Assembly (NCBI GenBank): GCA_015698045.1
Contig: BLAL01000357.1
Span: 62,001 to 126,000, forward strand
DNA: 64,000 bases
Direction of reading: 5' to 3'
From: Rhizophagus clarus
Lineage: Eukaryota > Glomeromycota > Glomeromycetes > Glomerales > Glomeraceae
In this document: positions 57,851-64,000 of the stretch, piece after piece
Numbering within the stretch: position 1 is the first letter of the stretch
Layout: each line of letters begins with the position of its first letter
Notes under the pieces: generated by a model
Told to the model about the DNA's origin: nothing
The model's input: the letters and a program-made list of their open reading frames with translations, nothing else
Database searches by the model: none
Position numbers and translations under genes: made by a program

Positions 57851-59631
57851 ACAAGAAATAATATTTAGCAAAAAAAAAGAAAAAAATACAATAGCTTTTT
57901 GATTTTATGACATATATAGTTAAATTTTTTTTTTTTTTTGAAATAATCATTTCCAGTTATTATTGTAGTAAATTATTGAGCACGTTGTACGTGATTGAAT
58001 TTTTAGCACAATTTATATACTGAGAAATATTGTAACCACCAATATGTAATCAATCGATCGGGATGGTCGTACTATTATACGATATTCAAGTCATATCTTT
58101 TTATTGTACTTTACTACTTTAGACGGTTATAAAATCTATAAAAGTTTTTATCCGAATATTTTTCGTTAAAATATTTGTTATATAATTTACATAGATTATA
58201 AATTCCGACAATATCTCTCATCTACCAAAGGAAATGAAATGAACTACATATTTATGCCTCAAAACAATAAATTATGAGTAATTTAAAAATTTATATTATT
58301 TATTTTTTATTTCACATCATTATCAAGTTTAAAATCAAGTTTAAAATCATCGGAAATCTTTTATTTATCCTCACGATAAAAATTAAAAAATCTGATAAAA
58401 TTTTGTATTGTTTCATCAGTATAAAAACACCCTCGTGCGAATATTTTTTTACAAAAATCCTAGCAACAATATGAAAAATAATCTATTGTTTGCCAACTAT
58501 TTTTGCCGTTTTAGGTTACACTTTATCATAAAACAATGAAATAAACTTGTTACACGAATTCGTATACGAACGGCCTGGGAAAAAATATATTTCTTAGTAT
58601 AATAGAAGAAAGATAATTTTTTTAATATTCTTACTTTTAAGGCAATGATATACAGTGCTTTAGCCAATATCATTTTATTAGAATCAAAAAATGCGTACCC
58701 CCTAAAATAATAATATGTTATTGTAAATAACTTAATTACCGTAAAATCGTGTGCAACCACGTGATTAATGAAAATTGATAGGAGTGCGATTTTTTTTTAC
58801 CCCCCTATGAATATCATTTTTTCTTTTAAGTATCTAAATAATATACTTTATTTTCGAAGAAATGACTAAAAAAGAGTAGGTGTAAGAGCAAGAATTCCGT
58901 ATTCAATTGAAGAAAAATTGATAGTAGTTTTTCTTTAACAATTTTCGGGGGTGCTTATGGGGGTGCTTATTTTTAATTTTTTACAAATGCTGCTGCAAAT
59001 CGACAGGGGTGCTTATTTTCACGATTTTACGGTACTGCATTCACTCGAGCAGAAAGATAGAAAATTAAGATTATGAAAACCAGAGAAAATATTTGGAATT
59101 CTGCAAATTTAATTATTATCTTCATTTAGTGTACCTGAATTGCCAAAAACTAACAACATTAAATATTTTTAAACGACAAATTTTTAATTTTTGTTTGTTT
59201 ATTTGTATCGTATTTGATAGAAAAAAATATTCGCTCTTTTAAATGTTGTTATAGATAATTGTAATCAACAAACTCAAAAGTGCATGTTTTTTAATCATCT
59301 CGTTTTTAATGATTATTCATCGTGCACTGTGAGACTTCATGCAAAAAATTTTCGTATTTATTTGTTAAATTTTAATAAATTAACTAACTATTAATAGTTA
59401 TTTATTTATCGTACTTGATAAATTTTACGCCAATAATTAAATAAGTCAAAAATGCGTTTTATGCTTTAAAAAGTGGAAAGAATTTGCAATGGTGCATCAT
59501 AGAATTTTAAAACATTAAAGGATAACTTCGTGCTAGATAAGAATTTTTCATTCTATTATTTTAATAAAGAGGGCATCCGGTAATTTAATTTCTAAATTTA
59601 TTTTATTTTCAAGCAAATATTTTGATCACAG
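57851..59631. other. Unit flanks and intergenic DNA
   Basis: 58465-58560 matches the flank at 43490 and 50125; 59160-59560 (aaaagtgcatg, cgtgc-ctgtgag, aagtggaaagaatttgcaatgg) matches 45530 and 50610-50850. 58780-59030 carries a ggggtgctta direct repeat (gggggtgcttattttt). No gene is recognised. Confidence 0.5.
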
Positions 59632-60930
59632 GTTCATTGGGATTGTTATTCATTCAAGTCTAACTAAATACGAAAGATCTGCAGAAGTAATTCCCTCTCG
59701 TCTCTTTCCGTATCTAAATTTATACGTTCGAAATTTAATTAGAAAATATTTAATTACAACTTTATATTTTTAACTATAAAAGTCTTTATAGAGTTTACGA
59801 ATACACGAAGTACATAATTCACATGATCATTTTTGCTGATACCATACAATCTGTATATAATAAGCAGCATATCTTCGCCCAGTGGCAGGCAGGCATTGGT
59901 ACTGCATTTCTTTCGTTAAATATTACTATTTAAGACTATAAATAAAGAGTTCGTAACTTTATTATGTAATTTACGTAATTATGTTAACAATTGCATCATA
60001 TGTCACAGTACTCAATATGTCGAATATTAACGAACGTAACAATAAGACAATTGATGATTTTATTTGGATTGTTGGCGTTTTTTATTTAGGCTTTCCGTGA
60101 CGCCAATTATGCTGCTTTTATAGCTTATAATAATGCGACTTTTGTCATTTTAGAGTAAATTTTTTTTTTACAATTTATTACTAGAACCATTTCCTTTCAC
60201 TCTTCTATGTTTGGTTGTATATGATACATTTCTGTCGTCAAATAAAAAGGATTTTGTATGCGTAGAAAAGAGTACTTGCATGAATAGATTATTAATTTGG
60301 TGTATGTTACCCTAAGCGCGATGAGGGAAACTCGTCATTTTTCTATTAAATGAAAGAGAAGAAATTTATATAATTATAATGATGGAAATTACCTTTCTTA
60401 TAAAGTTACATTTAGAATCACGTACAAAGAAAATTTCTACGGTCGATAATGATCCATCCTCCGTAACGAAAGTATATAAATGAATGCTCTTGGGTTTGAT
60501 TTATGAAAAAAAAAACAAGAATTAAAGTTTTATATTACATTTATTCTTTATATTAATTATAATAATTTTCTTTATTAAAGAAATAAATTATGATCAATAA
60601 TCTATACGTGGTCCATCAGCATCATTCCTTCCTTTCGCCAAAGAAATCAACATCCAAAAAGAAGAAAAGATCCGCAAATTGTTTTCTGCTGTTTCGTCAA
60701 GAAATGATGAAAGTGAGGCCATATAAAATGAAAATGTCCAATTACAGTAAACGAGTTTCTGAAATGTGGCAAAATCTACCTGAAAATGAAAAAATTGAAT
60801 GGAAGAGACGTTATGAACTCAATCGAGAGTCAGCAACCGAATCATAATCATTATCGTTAAAGGATAGATTTTAGTCGAAACAAACTACGGATGGATGTAT
60901 TGGAATTTAATTAATAAAATAGAAATCACT
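59632..60930 (+). repeat. Left copy of a 1.3-kb direct duplication (with core copy h)
   Basis: Matches 62693-63964 at high identity: the gatctgcagaagtaat motif, the core (60000-60480) and the HMG gene with its first 80 bases downstream. Differences are mainly a 30-bp length change near the left end and scattered substitutions. Confidence 0.85.
60590..60847 (+). CDS. HMG-box protein (MATA-HMG-like)
   Basis: 85 residues in one frame, start MINNLYVVHQHHSFLSP, box from KKKKRSANCFLLFRQEMM through YSKRVSEMWQNLPEN and IEWKRRYELNRESATES. It differs from the copy at 63623 at three residues (Gln/Glu, Gln/Lys, Asn/His). Function as for the copy at 54308: probable nuclear DNA-binding protein. The core lies upstream and the YVPS gene at 62163 is convergent, 1.1 kb away. 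No intron is needed; the stop is followed by the same catta-cgtta sequence in all intact copies. Confidence 0.8.
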   Translation: MINNLYVVHQHHSFLSPKKSTSKKKKRSANCFLLFRQEMMKVRPYKMKMSNYSKRVSEMWQNLPENEKIEWKRRYELNRESATES

Positions 60931-61686
60931 GTTGTTTTTTTTTTAAGTTTAAAATATATGTTTATTATAAAGTATGTTTTTTTTTAATTATGCATATGAG
61001 ATATTTATACTATTTCAAAAAAGAATAATTTTATAGCTGTATTTATATTATTTTCATGTGAATATCATGTATGTTAAATATGAAGTCAAGATAACAAACA
61101 CAACAGTATGCAGTTAAGTTTTGTATTTCAATTAATTCATTTAAATAAACTGATTAAGTACAATATAAGTTATTTAATTCGAGAACAGGGTTGTACTACC
61201 TCAATAAAATCCAATATTTAAACCAATGATTAAATATGCCACGTCATTAGATGTCTATAAAGTAACCTAGCTAGATTTTAATTACTATAAATTAAAATTT
61301 TAAGATTAAATATCCTATACAAAAATTCCTTGATCAACCTCCCATAGTGACCGTTTCTTCAATTTATATTCCGAGAATTCAGGACATAGCACTATCAAGT
61401 ATAATGTGCTACTGCTCTGTAATGCCGTAAAAATTTTGCCTGAATTAAAATACATAAATCACATGATCATATACAGTAGCACAGGTTAATCTAAGAGTGT
61501 AAGGATATATTCATAAATGTTTAATTTTGAACGCGCTGATAGTGCATTATAAGTATCTGAAATTATATTGCTGCATAAATTTTATATAAAAGTAATATTC
61601 AATTAAATAGGTAATTTAATACTATTCGTAACACCACATAACTGCCGTTAAAATTGTGTCATTTAATATTAAAATTAAAGACTTCT

Positions 61687-61721
61687 ATTAGTTTAAAGTC
61701 GTCATTTCCAAAATTATCATT
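61687..61721 (+). repeat. Inverted 35-bp piece within an HMG unit
   Basis: The 35 bp (attagtttaaagtcgtcatt and on) are identical to 53754-53788. The unit around them here is in the reverse orientation, while this piece is not, so it has been flipped and moved by about 60 bp within the unit. Confidence 0.65.
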
Positions 61722-61974
61722 ATTAAAAAACTAGTATTATGCTATAAGATACAATAATGAAATAAAATACTAAAGTACATGTAATATTCAAGAATCGTTC
61801 TCTAATTTTATATTTTCTTTATCATAAACCTGTACTAGTTTTTTTCAGTCATCTTAAGCAATAAACAATTGGAAATTAAAATTTCATGAGTGACTTACTT
61901 AAAACATTATTATTTAATTAATGTTAGTTATGCTATATTATAAGTAATTTATCATACTCCGATAAAAACGATGC

Positions 61975-62163
61975 TCAAGGGAAAGAAGATCCAAAAAACA
62001 ATCGAACCGCGAATGGATCGTTGGTAATTTGTAAAGGTAATTGACTTAATGTGTTAACATTAAATGCATCTCTATGTCTTCTATTAATGAGTCTACATCT
62101 TCGTCGTTTATGACTAACACGATTGAAATTAATCGAAGAAACGTATGAATTTCTAGGCGTCAT
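61975..62163 (-). CDS. YVPS-family small protein
   Basis: 62 residues from ATG 62163: MTPRNSYVSSINFNRVSHKR, then CRLINRRHRDAFNVNTLSQ, LPLQITNDPFAVRLFFGSSFP and TGA. An upstream ATG (62199) adds 12 residues not conserved in other copies. The stop differs (TGA where others have TAA) although the adjacent bases are conserved, so the termination point is kept. It is convergent with the HMG gene at 60590. Function unknown. Confidence 0.55.
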   Translation of the reverse strand: MTPRNSYVSSINFNRVSHKRRRCRLINRRHRDAFNVNTLSQLPLQITNDPFAVRLFFGSSFP

Positions 62164-62692
62164 TTTAAATATACTGTATATTACATGCAAGAAGGTCAAA
62201 GCGAAAGTTAAAAAGAATGAAAGAACAAAAGAAAAATTTTATTGTATTTATACTGATATTCGTGTAACAATATTAGTGATTAAACACACACTATATATTA
62301 CTAAATCATTCATTCAGTCTTTGTTCTTGGCAAAATAAAAGGGACAAACCGTGAGTCTAAAAATGAGATTTATTTTAGTAACGGCTAATGCATATGAATT
62401 TTTTTACTGTAAAAAAGACATATTTACTTTTGACGCTAGTCTATCCAATAAAATTTCTTTGTACAATCATAACTTAACTGTAAACCAATTATTTACGTAT
62501 CTCTAAATATTTTTTATTGTTTAAATAGAGTTTTTTTTTTTTTTAAGATTTATCAAAAAAAAAAAGATCTCTTGATCTTGATCTCTAATCAATTGTAGAT
62601 TAAATAAATATCTTAAAGATAATGCTATGAAAGTTTTTTCAAGAGGACATTTAAATAACACAAATTTGTTGAACTTCTATATTTTAATCAGT

Positions 62693-63964
62693 TTCATTGG
62701 ATTGTTATTCATTTCAAGTCTAACTAAATACGAAAGATCTGCAGAAGTAATCTCTTTCCGTATCTAAATTTATACGTTTTTAATTAGAAAATATTTAATT
62801 ACAACTTTATATTTTTAACTATAAAAGTCTTTATAGAGTTTACGAACACACGAAGTACATAATTCACATGATCATTTTTGTTGATACCATACAATCTGTA
62901 TATAATAAACAGCATATCTTCGCCCAGTGACAGACAGGCATTTCTTTCGTTAAATATTACTATTTAAGACTATAAATAAAGAGTTCATAACTTATTATGT
63001 AATTTACGTAATTGTGTTAACAATCGCATCATATGTCACAGTACTCAATATGTCGAATATTAACGAACGTAACAATAAGACAATTGATGATTTTATTTGG
63101 ATTGTTGACGTTTTTTATTTAGGCTTTCCGTGACGCCAATTATGCTGCTTTTATAGCTTATAATAATGCGACTTTTGTCATTTTGGCGTAAATTTTTTTT
63201 TACAATTTATTACTAGAGCCATTTCCTTTCACTCTTCTATGTTTGGTTATATATGAAATTTCTATCGTCAAATAAAAAGGATTCTGTATGCGTAGAAACG
63301 AGTACTTGCATGAATAGCTTATTAATTTGGTGTATATTACCTTAAGCGCGATGAGGGAAACTCGTCATTTTTCTATTAAATGAAAGAGAAGAAATTTATA
63401 TAATTATAATGATGGAAATTACCTTTCTTATAAAGTTACATTTAGAATCACGTACAAAGAAAATTTCTACGGTCAATAATGATCCATCCTCCGTAACGAA
63501 AGTATATAAATGAATGCTCTTGGTTTTGATTTATGAAAAAAAAACAAGAATTAAAGTTTTATATTACATTTATTCTTTATATTAATTATAATAAATTTCT
63601 TTATTTTAAAAAGAAATAAATTATGATCAATAATCTATACGTGGTCCATCAGCATCATTCCTTCCTCTCGCCAAAGAAATCAACATCCAAAAAGAAGAAA
63701 AGGTCCGCAAATTGTTTTCTGCTGTTTCGTGAAGAAATGATGAAAGTGAGGCCATATAAAATGAAAATGTCCAATTACAGTAAACGAGTTTCTGAAATGT
63801 GGAAACATCTACCTGAAAATGAAAAAATTGAATGGAAGAGACGATATGAACTCAATCGAGAGTCAGCAACCGAATCATAATCATTATCGTTAAAGGATAG
63901 ATTTTAGTCGAAACAAACTACGGATGGATGTGTTGGATTTTAATAAATACAATCGAAATCACTG
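62693..63964 (+). repeat. Right copy of the 1.3-kb direct duplication (with core copy i)
   Basis: See the left copy at 59632-60930. It is a little shorter at its left side. The next convergent YVPS gene would lie beyond the window's end. Confidence 0.85.
63623..63880 (+). CDS. HMG-box protein (MATA-HMG-like)
   Basis: 85 residues. Six base differences from the copy at 60590, three of them silent; replaced residues are FREEMM for FRQEMM and MWKHLPEN for MWQNLPEN, both at surface positions of the box. The frame, length and flanks are intact, so this is probably a recent working duplicate. Function as for the other HMG copies. Confidence 0.8.
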   Translation: MINNLYVVHQHHSFLSPKKSTSKKKKRSANCFLLFREEMMKVRPYKMKMSNYSKRVSEMWKHLPENEKIEWKRRYELNRESATES

Positions 63965-64000
63965 TTGTTTTTTTTTTAAGTTTAAAATATTTGTTTATTA

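Noticed and set aside
1..64000. tRNA, rRNA, riboswitch or bacterial operon signals
   Set aside because: None could be identified by eye; the gene structure with introns and the AT-rich spacers argue for a fungal nuclear genome.

Overview
The window looks like nuclear DNA of an arbuscular mycorrhizal fungus (Glomeromycotina, Rhizophagus-like). This is an inference from content. The DNA is very AT-rich and gene-sparse, introns are short (73-96 bp) with GT...AG ends, and recent small DNA transposons and segmental repeats are common. The gene families are those known to be expanded in that lineage: Sel1-repeat/TKL-type kinases, a lone F-box protein and MATA-HMG-like HMG-box genes. No rRNA, tRNA, CRISPR or operon-like layout was seen.

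Layout. 0-4.5 kb: a two-exon gene for a small Trp-rich secreted protein (712-1173), a degenerate tandem repeat, a complete hAT-type MITE with an 8-bp target duplication (3432-3754), and one weak small gene model. 4.6-6.1 kb: an intact F-box protein. 8.4-10.9 kb: a four-exon protein kinase gene lying between two same-orientation copies of a small zinc-ribbon gene, one broken and one intact, each with a G-rich minisatellite just upstream. 11.5-14 kb: remnants of a MULE/FAR1-like transposase and a shattered gene of unknown family. 17.7 kb: a member of a 59-67 aa family called here the YVPS family. 18-21.6 kb: an old duplication of non-coding DNA, one copy split by a 1.6-kb element with a 9-bp target duplication and a decayed coiled-coil ORF. 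22.4-33.5 kb: two tandem paralogues joining long Sel1-repeat arrays (about 42 and 14-15 units) to a zinc ribbon and a TKL-like kinase. 33.5-43.3 kb: mostly non-coding, with several MITEs, palindromes and tandem repeats.

43.4-64 kb is one rearranged segmental array. Its units carry an HMG-box gene, a YVPS gene and a well conserved non-coding core next to the HMG start. The usual order is a convergent pair, YVPS then HMG, with the core lying between an HMG gene and the next YVPS gene. Three HMG copies are intact (54308, 60590, 63623) and three are deleted remnants. YVPS copies are intact near 46901, 52052 and 61975 (minus strand) and broken near 49386 and 53333. A 1.6-kb hAT transposon with a decayed transposase is inserted cleanly in the left part of the array. 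Core copies also occur alone near 16.4 kb and 35.8 kb, so the family is dispersed.

The three kinases share a domain order (zinc ribbon, a linker ending in a conserved FIQ-AQLNAK motif, kinase) and an intron at the same place, so they have a common origin. They probably act as intracellular signalling proteins, the Sel1 arrays serving as interaction scaffolds. All statements come from reading the sequence by eye; no database search, alignment program or expression data were used.
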